DNA of 64,000 nucleotides from Bacteroidia bacterium (GTDB lineage Bacteria; Bacteroidota; Bacteroidia; J057; JANWXU01): positions 1 to 64,000 of the forward strand of contig JANWXU010000006.1 in NCBI GenBank assembly GCA_025057395.1, read 5' to 3'. Positions 9,391-17,085 of this stretch are shown one piece after another. A program made the translations under genes and the position numbers. The first letter of the stretch is position 1; the number at the start of each line of letters is the position of its first letter. Under the pieces are notes generated by a model. That model did not search any database. It saw only the letters and a list, made by a program, of their open reading frames with translations, and had not been told where the DNA came from.

Positions 9391-11082
9391 ATGCTAGAAT
9401 TTTGGAATTGGCAGTGGAAGTTTTTTAGAAATTGGATACACACATGCTATCATCTTTTTTTTAGTACATATAACTTTTTTGTAAAAGTACTAGCACCACC
9501 CTTAATAAAAAGCAACCCAACTTTGGAAATACAACCTAAACAACAATTATTAAAACTACCATATGAAAATCATAAAAAATCAACAATTCATACTAATAAA
9601 CTAATGCAAGTTATGCCAGGGCAAAATAAACGTATATTAAAAGGTCTACCTGAAATTCGAAGATTTTTCTTTAAAAATTCTACGCCTATTTACTTCATTA
9701 GCCCTACTAACTTCAACTTACTAGGGCTGGATGAATGGGTAAAAAGTTTTAAATACATTTCTTATATCGACTGTTATGATAAGCAGCATCCCAATGTATT
9801 TGTTCCTAGTGAAAAGCCTCATGATCTTTTTGAAAGTATCGAAGAGGTGAACAACTACCTCTTAGAACACAAAGAAGTGGTAGATTATATCAATAAAAGG
9901 GGACCAGGCGGAATTGCACTTTTTCTAATGTTCGACGAAAAAACCGAATCCCTTTGCCAGGAACTTGATTTAAAAGTGGGCTTCCCTTCAGCAAAACTAA
10001 GAAACTATGTTGATAATAAAGTAGTAACTACCCGAATTGCTGAAAAAGCAGGAGTTCCTTGCGTACCTAATGTTTTAGGAAAAGTATCAAACTATGAGTC
10101 CTTGCTTGGGCTAGCAGGAGACCTGGGTACAGACTTGGTAGTTCAACTTCCTTACGGAGATTCCGGTAATACTACTTTTTTTATATCTTCTTCAGAAGAT
10201 TGGGAAAGATATAAAGATAAAATCACTGCGGAGCCAGAAGTGAAAATTATGAAACGAATTAATTGTCGCGGCTCTGCTATGGAAGCTTGTGTAACAAGAC
10301 ACGGAACTATCGTAGCTCCCCTAATGACTGAACTAATTGGCTTTAAATCTCTAACGCCCTACAAAGGGGGATGGTGCGGCAATGAACTTTATGCAGATGT
10401 CTTTACTCCCGAAATACGAGAACAAGCTAGAAAATATACAGAAAGCTTTGGTAATGCCCTCCGTGAAGAGGGATACATTGGCTATTTTGAGCTAGATTTC
10501 TTAATTGATACTGATACACAAAAATTATACTTAGGCGAACTTAACCCACGAATTACCGGCGCTAGCTCTATTACTAATCATGCAGTTTTTGCTCTTGCTG
10601 ATATGCCCCTGTTTTTATTTCACCTGATTGAATTCATGGACGTAGACTATGAAATAGATGTAGAAGAAATCAATCAGCGCTGGAATGACCCTGATAATAT
10701 CGATACCTGGAGTCAATTGGTACTTAAAAGAACAGAGGAATCCTTAGAATGGGTAACTCAAGCTCCCCCCACGGGCATTTGGTCAATGGATAGAAATGGA
10801 GATATCAAATTTTCTCGCTTTGATACTCACCGTAGGGCTGTAGAAAATGAATGGGAAGCTTTCTTTTTGCGCATCATTAAGCCGGGAGATGTATGGTACA
10901 AGGGAGCTGACTTAGGAATATTGGTAACTCGAGGAAGGTTAATGACCGATGATTTTAAGCTTAATGCCCGTGCCCATGCCTGGATAAGTGGATTACAACA
11001 ACACTTTAAAACTACCCCCTATGAACCCCATTATTCTTATAAAGTACCTTCTGAGACTTATGAACCCTTTAAGCTTCTATAA
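9391..11082 (+). CDS. ATP-grasp domain ligase (biotin-carboxylase-like annotation)
   Basis: A 563-residue protein. Residues about 75-200 are a preATP-grasp-like domain, and about 205-430 the ATP-grasp fold, with the metal/ATP-binding pair YFELDFLID and LGELNPRITGAS. Such proteins activate a carboxylate as an acyl phosphate and join it to an amine. Without biotin-carrier or carboxyltransferase genes beside it, a true biotin carboxylase is unlikely. The gene lies 29 bases after the decarboxylase gene and 26 bases before the Ntn-hydrolase gene, so the decarboxylation product is a plausible amine acceptor (inference). The first 70 or so residues are aromatic-rich and unlike the family; an internal ATG at 9604 (MQVMPGQNK) could be the real start. 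Confidence 0.8.
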   Translation: MLEFWNWQWKFFRNWIHTCYHLFFSTYNFFVKVLAPPLIKSNPTLEIQPKQQLLKLPYENHKKSTIHTNKLMQVMPGQNKRILKGLPEIRRFFFKNSTPIYFISPTNFNLLGLDEWVKSFKYISYIDCYDKQHPNVFVPSEKPHDLFESIEEVNNYLLEHKEVVDYINKRGPGGIALFLMFDEKTESLCQELDLKVGFPSAKLRNYVDNKVVTTRIAEKAGVPCVPNVLGKVSNYESLLGLAGDLGTDLVVQLPYGDSGNTTFFISSSEDWERYKDKITAEPEVKIMKRINCRGSAMEACVTRHGTIVAPLMTELIGFKSLTPYKGGWCGNELYADVFTPEIREQARKYTESFGNALREEGYIGYFELDFLIDTDTQKLYLGELNPRITGASSITNHAVFALADMPLFLFHLIEFMDVDYEIDVEEINQRWNDPDNIDTWSQLVLKRTEESLEWVTQAPPTGIWSMDRNGDIKFSRFDTHRRAVENEWEAFFLRIIKPGDVWYKGADLGILVTRGRLMTDDFKLNARAHAWISGLQQHFKTTPYEPHYSYKVPSETYEPFKLL

Positions 11083-11108
11083 TTAGGTAGCCGTAAAAAG
11101 GGTAAAAA

Positions 11109-12077
11109 ATGAATTATATTTATTTGCAAACCCTCTATGAAACGCAACCTGGCGCCAAATGGCAAAATTTTTTCAATACACATTGGCCTAATTACAAAAA
11201 GTGGTATTTAAGTAAAGGCGAAAAACAAAGGCCCGGTTTTTTAACATGCCAAAAACAACTTAAAAAGTATATGCCTGAACTTTTTCCTATCTGGGAAAAA
11301 CTGGTAGAACTTGCGGGAGGCGGAGACTTGCAGGCTCGTTTTCTGAGCCTGTATAATCCCCCTCCCTTTGTTGCTGGCTGCAGCCAAATGGTATGGTTAC
11401 AAGAACCCCTAGCTCTGGTGCGAAATTATGACTATTCTCCTCATCTTTTTGACGCCACCTTGTTACACACTCAGTGGTGCCAGCCTGTAATTGCCGTTTC
11501 AGACTGTTTATGGGGCGCTTTAGACGGAATTAATGCCGCAGGATTATGTGTCTCTCTGGCTTTTGGGGGCAGTCAAAAAACAGGTGAGGGCTTTGCTATT
11601 ACCCTAATTTTACGTTATCTTTTAGAGTGCTGCTACAATGTAAATGTAGCTTGCCAGGCTTTACAGAAAATTCCTTCTCATATGGCCTATAATGTATTAC
11701 TTCTAGATAGCAATGGCAACCATATGCTCGCTCAATTAGCTCCTGAACAAGAGCCCCAATTTTCTAAAGCTCTTTTTTCTACAAATCATCAGTGCAATTC
11801 CCAATGGTTGAAATATTTACAAATTAGCCAAACTTATGAACGATACCAATACCTTGAACACTTATTTTCTACTCCCACTTTAAACCTAGATTCAATAATT
11901 AGAGCTTTACTAAATCCTCCCCTTTATAGCACCCGTTTTGATAGAGGCTTTGGTACGTTATATACTGCAGCCTACTATCCTACTTATTTATCTGCTACTT
12001 TTCATTGGCCAGGTTTAAAATTAGAAAGAAATTTTTCTTCTACCGACGAACCAGCTTTTCATATTCAATACACCTAA
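11109..12077 (+). CDS. Ntn-hydrolase, acyl-CoA:6-APA acyltransferase / peptidase C45-like
   Basis: A 322-residue protein resembling the autoproteolytic penicillin acyltransferase (C45) and choloylglycine hydrolase families. The likely nucleophile is Cys91 in VAGCSQMVW; cleavage at Gly90-Cys91 would release it as the N-terminal residue of the beta chain. The family signature RN-x-D follows at 105-108 (VRNYDY), then GALDGINAAGLCVSLAFGG. Family members move or hydrolyse acyl groups on amide nitrogens. No signal peptide is seen, so it is probably cytosolic. Placed third in an operon with a decarboxylase and an ATP-grasp ligase, it may make or trim an amide of a polyamine; this is inferred from context alone. 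Confidence 0.8.
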   Translation: MNYIYLQTLYETQPGAKWQNFFNTHWPNYKKWYLSKGEKQRPGFLTCQKQLKKYMPELFPIWEKLVELAGGGDLQARFLSLYNPPPFVAGCSQMVWLQEPLALVRNYDYSPHLFDATLLHTQWCQPVIAVSDCLWGALDGINAAGLCVSLAFGGSQKTGEGFAITLILRYLLECCYNVNVACQALQKIPSHMAYNVLLLDSNGNHMLAQLAPEQEPQFSKALFSTNHQCNSQWLKYLQISQTYERYQYLEHLFSTPTLNLDSIIRALLNPPLYSTRFDRGFGTLYTAAYYPTYLSATFHWPGLKLERNFSSTDEPAFHIQYT

Positions 12078-12106
12078 AAAGCTAGTCAAAAAATTTATAC
12101 TGCTGT

Positions 12107-13570
12107 ATGCGCAATGGGCGAATTGTTTTTTTTAACATTATTGTATTGTTGTGGGCTCTATCTTTCAATGGACAGAGTCAAAATAAAAATATTCATCGCT
12201 ATTTCGAAAAAATTAGAAATAATGAGGCTCTCCTAACCGCCTTCTTCATGCAAATGCCTAAAGGCGGAGACTTACACCATCACTTCAGTGGCTCTGTATA
12301 TGCCGAAACTTACCTGGAGTATGCAATAGAAAATAATTACTGGCTCAACCGTAATACCCTAGAAGTAGCCATTGAAAAAAAGTCAGAAGACCCAGTATGG
12401 ACACAGTTTTCCACCCTCCAAAGCGAAGGCTCTTTAAATCTTTACCGTTCAAAATTACTACAAAAATGGTCAGTTAAAGACTACAACCTTAGCAATATAC
12501 CTCCTGATAAGCTATTTTTTGAAACTTTTGCTTATTTCAGTCCTATTAGTAAACAACCTAATTGTATCGCAAAGGGATTACTAGAATTAAAACACAGAGC
12601 AAAAATTGAAAATGTAAGCTACCTAGAAACTATGCTTTCTACTGTCCCTTGCTCACCGCCCCCTCCAGGAATAGAAAAATATAACTTTCGTCTGCGCCAA
12701 ATTCAAAATCAAAGAGATACACTAGCGCTATTTAGCTTATTAGATTCTCTTTTGCCCCTATTAAATCTCGAACGCCTAGAAAACTGCGCAGAAACCTATG
12801 CCAAAAACAATAGGAGAATGCATGATAGCCTGCAGCTAGACGAGTCAGATTTTATTATTCGTTATCAAACTTACGTACATAGGCACAGCGAGCCTACGGC
12901 TTTATTTCAAAGCCTGTGGATTGCATTTGCCGCTTCCCAAAAAAGTCCTCTCATTGTAGGTGTAAATATTGTAGGAGCAGAAGACCATCCTATTGCGCTC
13001 CAAGACTACTGGCTCCATATGGCCATGTTTCGCTATTGCCATAAAAAATTTCCTGCTGTAAAATATGCTCTACATGCCGGAGAATTAACCCTCGGCTTTG
13101 TAAAACCCGAAGAACTTACTTGGCATATTCAAGAAGCTATCTTTTTAGCTCAAGCTCATAGAGTCGGGCATGGTGTTGATATTATGCATGAAAGTCAAAT
13201 TTTTGAAATTTTAAAATGGATGCACACCCAAAAAATACCTGTGGAAATTAACCTAAGCAGTAACGAATTTATCCTAGGAGTAAAAGGAAATAAGCACCCT
13301 ATTGAGTTATATTTTCAACATAAAGTACCTATTGTAATTTGCAGTGATGATGCCGGAGTTTTACGCAATAACTTTACACATCAATTTGTGCTTCTTGCGC
13401 AAAGGTATAGAAAAATTAGGTATAAGCATATTAAAGAGTTTATTTTTAACAGTCTACACTATGCTTTCATTGAAGAAGAAAGCCTTAAGAAGGCACTAAT
13501 TCAAAATCTGGAAAAACGCTTTGCTTACTTTGAAAAAAAAATACTTCAAAACTGCTATAAAAAATTGTGA
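12107..13570 (+). CDS. Exported adenosine deaminase family protein (ADGF-like)
   Basis: A 487-residue protein with an N-terminal signal peptide (IVFFNIIVLLWALSFNG, cleavage near residue 24). It has a complete metal-dependent deaminase set: MPKGGDLHHHFSG (zinc histidines, about 50-62), the Glu in LHAGE, the His in VGHGVDI, and the Asp pair in CSDDAGV. The order and the long N-terminal segment match secreted adenosine deaminase growth-factor (CECR1-like) enzymes, not the roughly 340-residue cytosolic Add. It probably deaminates adenosine or a related nucleoside in the periplasm or outside the cell. It closes the decarboxylase operon, 29 bases after the Ntn-hydrolase gene. Why a nucleoside enzyme travels with amine chemistry is unclear; a related amidohydrolase substrate is possible. 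Confidence 0.85.
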   Translation: MRNGRIVFFNIIVLLWALSFNGQSQNKNIHRYFEKIRNNEALLTAFFMQMPKGGDLHHHFSGSVYAETYLEYAIENNYWLNRNTLEVAIEKKSEDPVWTQFSTLQSEGSLNLYRSKLLQKWSVKDYNLSNIPPDKLFFETFAYFSPISKQPNCIAKGLLELKHRAKIENVSYLETMLSTVPCSPPPPGIEKYNFRLRQIQNQRDTLALFSLLDSLLPLLNLERLENCAETYAKNNRRMHDSLQLDESDFIIRYQTYVHRHSEPTALFQSLWIAFAASQKSPLIVGVNIVGAEDHPIALQDYWLHMAMFRYCHKKFPAVKYALHAGELTLGFVKPEELTWHIQEAIFLAQAHRVGHGVDIMHESQIFEILKWMHTQKIPVEINLSSNEFILGVKGNKHPIELYFQHKVPIVICSDDAGVLRNNFTHQFVLLAQRYRKIRYKHIKEFIFNSLHYAFIEEESLKKALIQNLEKRFAYFEKKILQNCYKKL

Positions 13571-13599
13571 GAATTCAATCAATTACTAAAAACTAATGC

Positions 13600-14892
13600 C
13601 TAATCACTAGAATTTAATGAATACTTTTCTCCCCACTTCAACCGAATAAATTGTTGAATTTCCTTTTCTTTACCAATAGGCTTAGGCAAATAAAATACTT
13701 TTCCTTCTAAACCTGGGGGCATAAATTCTTGCCTAGCCATAGGATTAAAAATATCAAAATCATGTTCATATAAATAGTTTTTACCATATCCCCAGTCTTT
13801 CATAGTATCAGTTACAGGATTTCTTAAGTGTAAAGGCACAGGAGGATTATGTTGAGTGCGAACTACTTCTAGAGCTTTTTCTATTCCTACATACGAAGCA
13901 TTACTTTTTAAGGAAGTAGCTAAATATACAGCACATTGGGCAAGAATAATTCTTGCTTCGGGCATTCCTATTACAGAAACTGCTTGAAAACAACTGGTGG
14001 CCAGTACTAAAGCATTAGGATTAGCATTTCCAATATCCTCAGAAGCTAGAATTATCATCCTACGAGCAATAAATTGTACATCTTCGCCACCCTCTAACAT
14101 TCTAGCTAACCAATATAAAGCGGCATTAGGATCACTACCTCGAATGCTTTTGATAAATGCAGAAATAATATCATAATGCTGCTCTCCTGCTTTATCGTAA
14201 AAAATACTCTTTCTTTGAGCTACTCTAGCTACTAACTCATTGGTGATTATAATTTTTTCCTCTTCCTTGTGCTGCAATACACATAGCTCTAATAAATTTA
14301 GTGCTTTACGCGCATCGCCATTAGAAATATGGAAAAAGGCATCATATTCGCAAATTTCAATAGAGCGCTTTTTTAGTAGGCTATCTTGCTGCAAAGCACG
14401 CTTTAATATTTTTGCAATTGCCTCCTGAGTTAGAGGGCGCAATGTAAGCACCTGACAGCGCGAAAGGAGAGCGGGTATTATTTCAAAAGAGGGATTTTCC
14501 GTGGTAGCTCCTATAAGGGTTATAAGACCAGTTTCCACTGCATGTAAAAGAGCATCCTGCTGCGCTTTATTAAAGCGATGTATTTCGTCGATAAACAAAA
14601 TAAGTCCCTTACGTACCTTTGCAGATTCAAGAATGACTCTAATTTCCTTAACTCCTGCCTGCACAGCACTTATCATTTCCAATTCTCTTCCTAAAGCAGA
14701 AGCTAAGATATATACTAGCGTTGTCTTTCCTACACCTGGGGGCCCCCAAAATACTAGAGAAGGAAGAAATTGGTTTTGTATAAAATTAAACAATAGCTGC
14801 CCTGCGGCAGTAAGATGCTCTTGCCCTATTAATTCTTCTAAAGTTCGAGGACGAACTCTTTCTGCTAAGGGAGGAAGGTCAGTCAACCTCAA
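13600..14892 (-). CDS. rarA: Replication-associated recombination protein RarA (MgsA)
   Basis: A 430-residue AAA+ clamp-loader-like ATPase with the conserved N-terminal PLAERVRPRTLEELIGQ, Walker A GPPGVGKTT, Walker B LILFIDEIHRFNKAQQD, sensor 1 GATTENPSFE and the C-terminal tetramerisation region (HLRNPVTDTMKDWGYGKNY). RarA acts at stalled forks and on single-stranded DNA ends. No ATG exists upstream of the conserved core: an in-frame stop lies 12 bases before a TTG at 14892, so TTG is the likely start. That TTG overlaps the end of another frame (stop at 14879), which hints at translational coupling with the kinase gene upstream. It is convergent with the deaminase gene. Confidence 0.95.
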   Translation of the reverse strand: MRLTDLPPLAERVRPRTLEELIGQEHLTAAGQLLFNFIQNQFLPSLVFWGPPGVGKTTLVYILASALGRELEMISAVQAGVKEIRVILESAKVRKGLILFIDEIHRFNKAQQDALLHAVETGLITLIGATTENPSFEIIPALLSRCQVLTLRPLTQEAIAKILKRALQQDSLLKKRSIEICEYDAFFHISNGDARKALNLLELCVLQHKEEEKIIITNELVARVAQRKSIFYDKAGEQHYDIISAFIKSIRGSDPNAALYWLARMLEGGEDVQFIARRMIILASEDIGNANPNALVLATSCFQAVSVIGMPEARIILAQCAVYLATSLKSNASYVGIEKALEVVRTQHNPPVPLHLRNPVTDTMKDWGYGKNYLYEHDFDIFNPMARQEFMPPGLEGKVFYLPKPIGKEKEIQQFIRLKWGEKYSLNSSD

Positions 14893-15064
14893 TAATTGAC
14901 ATTAGTACAGATGGTACAGTAGACTGATAAGACTGGTAACGCTCGTCTTTTTCTATTATGCGATTATGTATAAGAGCTGTTTGTACCGCATGCTTTATAT
15001 TAGCATCCAGTAAGGAATGGAATTTCTCAAATTCCCAGTTCCAAGGGTTGGTAGTAGGCTCCAA
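14879..15064 (-). CDS. Possible small protein overlapping the end of the zeta-like gene
   Basis: A frame shifted relative to the zeta-like kinase stays open past the kinase stop (15027) for about 49 more codons and ends inside the start of rarA. From a TTG at 15064 it would encode about 61 residues, including WNWEFEKFHSLLD and a helix-like IKHAVQTALIHNR. It has no ATG near its beginning. It may be a small partner protein, a C-terminal piece reached by frameshifting, or the remains of a longer kinase. No family match is claimed. Confidence 0.3.
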   Translation of the reverse strand: MEPTTNPWNWEFEKFHSLLDANIKHAVQTALIHNRIIEKDERYQSYQSTVPSVLMSIIEVD

Positions 15065-15620
15065 TTCTTGCCCAAATGCTTGGTTCGTAAACTTCAATGG
15101 TAGCACCACTTTTTTTCCGCGACACAAGTATAGGTATTTTTCCAGAATTATCATAGACCCAAAAGTTATCGAAGAGAGGTATATATAGTTGGTGTAAATT
15201 GACAACAGAGCGGTAGTACCGCCTAAAAACAGTAGTTTTAGATACATAGTGCCCACCTAATTGTGCTCTTTTTTGTACTCGTTCATATGCTAATTCCGGA
15301 CTCTCTAACCACAAGTAAATCAGGTTTAGCATATACCCGGTGGATTTACATTGCCTCAAAATATGTGCCAAAGTAACAGAAGAAAGTGTACTTTCAAGAG
15401 CAAAATTTTGCTTATGATAGACTAATTGCCGCAATTCTTGAAGCAATATCTTAGAAGCTGCATAGCCTGCACTTCTTTGCGGATCTCGTAAGGAAATATT
15501 AGACGCAATAATATCCGCATTCAAAAATACCATCTGCCCTAATAAGTCTTGCGTTATAGGCAAAGCAACCGTAGTCTTACCCGCACCATTACATCCTCCA
15601 AATAAAAACAGAACTGCCAT
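15027..15620 (-). CDS. Zeta-toxin-like kinase
   Basis: A 197-residue P-loop protein with Walker A GGCNGAGKTT (8-17), the zeta-type NADIIAS after beta-2, FALESTLSS, and the LIYLWLESPELAYERVQKR segment. RRYYRSVVNLHQLYIPLFDNFWVYDNSG at the C-terminal end is characteristic of this family. Zeta toxins phosphorylate UDP-N-acetylglucosamine or related sugars; chromosomal Bacteroidota homologues of about 200 residues are mostly uncharacterised. No epsilon-like antitoxin gene precedes it. The only candidate partner is the overlapping downstream frame. Toxicity is therefore uncertain and a housekeeping small-molecule kinase is equally possible. Confidence 0.75.
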   Translation of the reverse strand: MAVLFLFGGCNGAGKTTVALPITQDLLGQMVFLNADIIASNISLRDPQRSAGYAASKILLQELRQLVYHKQNFALESTLSSVTLAHILRQCKSTGYMLNLIYLWLESPELAYERVQKRAQLGGHYVSKTTVFRRYYRSVVNLHQLYIPLFDNFWVYDNSGKIPILVSRKKSGATIEVYEPSIWARIGAYYQPLELGI

Positions 15621-15917
15621 AGTTACTTTTTGTAATTAGTTAGATTAGTTAGACAGTTTAGCCTTCAATTTAAGAATAACTAACTCTAAAAATTTTTAAA
15701 TTGATATATAATTACCTAGATTGATAATTTTCAGTTACTTAGCCCATTCATTAATATTCACTGCCATAAACTTAAACATATGCTAAAAACAATAATGCAA
15801 AATGATGTTAATTTTTTGAGAATTCCTCTACCTAATATTTGTTTTATATCTATAATTTTGAGATAATATAGAGTTTAGGTTACTAAAAACAGTATTCAAT
15901 AAATAATAATATTTGCC

Positions 15918-16358
15918 ATGGCAGTAGAAAAAACAATTCTTCACGTTGAAGACGACCTACACTATCAAATGCTTTGTAAAAAAATATTTGAGAAGTTGGG
16001 CTTCGTGTATACCGGAGTACCCACCGCTGAAAGAGCAGAAGAAATTTTAAATCAAGAAAAAATAGATATTTTGCTAGTAGATTGCTTTTTACACTCCGAA
16101 GGAATTAACGGAGATAAGCTAATAGAAAATTTACTGAATACTAATAAATTTCAGAACCCGATCATTTACGTATCCAATTCGGCACGTCCTGCCTTTATTA
16201 AAAAACTCAAAAAAGACTATCCTAGTGCAAAAATTACAGAATGTGTAAAGCAAGATTTTTTACCTATGCTTAATCAACTAAGCCAAACTAACGAGCAGCC
16301 TAGCCCTGATTATCTTTTTGAATTTCTGGATACCGCCTATTCTACTGAACACTCCTAA
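15918..16358 (+). CDS. Single-domain response regulator
   Basis: A 146-residue CheY-like receiver. The acidic pocket is Glu11-Asp12-Asp13 (HVEDDLH), the phospho-acceptor is Asp55 (ILLVDCF), and the switch Ser is in IIYVSNSA. The conserved Lys appears in ECVKQD, where a hydrophobic residue-Lys-Pro sequence is normal, so the last loop is atypical. There is no output domain, so it would act by protein contact, as in a phosphorelay or motility control. No histidine kinase gene is next to it. The 297-base gap before it shows no other gene. Confidence 0.85.
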   Translation: MAVEKTILHVEDDLHYQMLCKKIFEKLGFVYTGVPTAERAEEILNQEKIDILLVDCFLHSEGINGDKLIENLLNTNKFQNPIIYVSNSARPAFIKKLKKDYPSAKITECVKQDFLPMLNQLSQTNEQPSPDYLFEFLDTAYSTEHS

Positions 16359-16366
16359 ACAAAATC

Positions 16367-16382
16367 AGCACTTACTAGTGCT
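16367..16382 (+). terminator. Weak hairpin between response regulator and rpe
   Basis: AGCACT (16367-16372) pairs with AGTGCT (16377-16382) around a 4-base loop. The T-rich run that follows is short, so this is at most a weak terminator or attenuator before rpe. Confidence 0.3.
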
Positions 16383-16418
16383 TAATTTAGTAATCTTAAT
16401 TCTAAATTCATAGCATAA

Positions 16419-17069
16419 ATGCAAGTATCTCCCTCAATTATTGCTACAGAATTCCTAAAACTTTCCCAAACTCTCAATTTATTGAACGAAAGTGAAGCAG
16501 ATTATATCCACTGTGATATCATGGATGGCAATTTCGTGCCTAACCTCACTTTTGGTATGACAATTTTTGCAGAAATTGCTCAATTTTCTCAAAAACCCCT
16601 AGAAGCCCACCTGATGATACAAAACCCTGAAAAATATATTCCGGACTTTCAAAAAGCAGGTGCTCAAATAATCACTATTCACTATGAAGGAAATTTGCAC
16701 GTGCACCGTACCCTAAACCAAATCAAATCTTTAGGCTGCCAAGCAGGACTAGCAATCAACCCATCTACGCCAATAGAGTGTGTATTAGACCTTATATGCG
16801 AAGTTGATATAATTTGCCTAATGAGCGTTAATCCTGGCTTTTATGGGCAGCCTTTTATTCCTCGAACATTATCTAAAATACAAAGGCTTAAAAATTTAAT
16901 CCTTCAAGAAAAAAGCTCAGCTCTAATTGAAGTAGATGGGGGTGTAACTTTCGAAAATATTCCTAATATTGCTGCTGCAGGCGCCGATATCGTTGTAGCA
17001 GGAAATACTGTTTTTAGGCATCCTAAGTATACCATCCATCAAGCTATTGCAGAACTCAAAAAATTTTAA
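16419..17069 (+). CDS. rpe: Ribulose-phosphate 3-epimerase
   Basis: A 216-residue TIM-barrel enzyme of normal length. Family signatures are all present: HCDIMDGNFVPNLTFG with metal ligands and catalytic Asp, EAHLMI, MSVNPGFYGQPF, IEVDGGV with the second catalytic Asp, and AGADIVVAGNTVF for phosphate binding. It interconverts ribulose 5-phosphate and xylulose 5-phosphate in the pentose phosphate pathway. The TonB-receptor gene follows within about 20 bases, so the two are probably co-transcribed although functionally unrelated. Confidence 0.97.
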   Translation: MQVSPSIIATEFLKLSQTLNLLNESEADYIHCDIMDGNFVPNLTFGMTIFAEIAQFSQKPLEAHLMIQNPEKYIPDFQKAGAQIITIHYEGNLHVHRTLNQIKSLGCQAGLAINPSTPIECVLDLICEVDIICLMSVNPGFYGQPFIPRTLSKIQRLKNLILQEKSSALIEVDGGVTFENIPNIAAAGADIVVAGNTVFRHPKYTIHQAIAELKKF

Positions 17070-17085
17070 TCTAATTATCTCCAAA

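Noticed and set aside
9391-11082. Reading the ATP-grasp gene as accC (acetyl-CoA carboxylase subunit)
   Set aside because: No accB or carboxyltransferase neighbours, different length and a decarboxylase operon context; a generic ATP-grasp ligase fits better.
14879-15256. 125-residue frame as a full gene from GTG at 15256
   Set aside because: Most of it lies inside the zeta-like gene in another frame and is a shadow; only the part after 15064 is considered possible.
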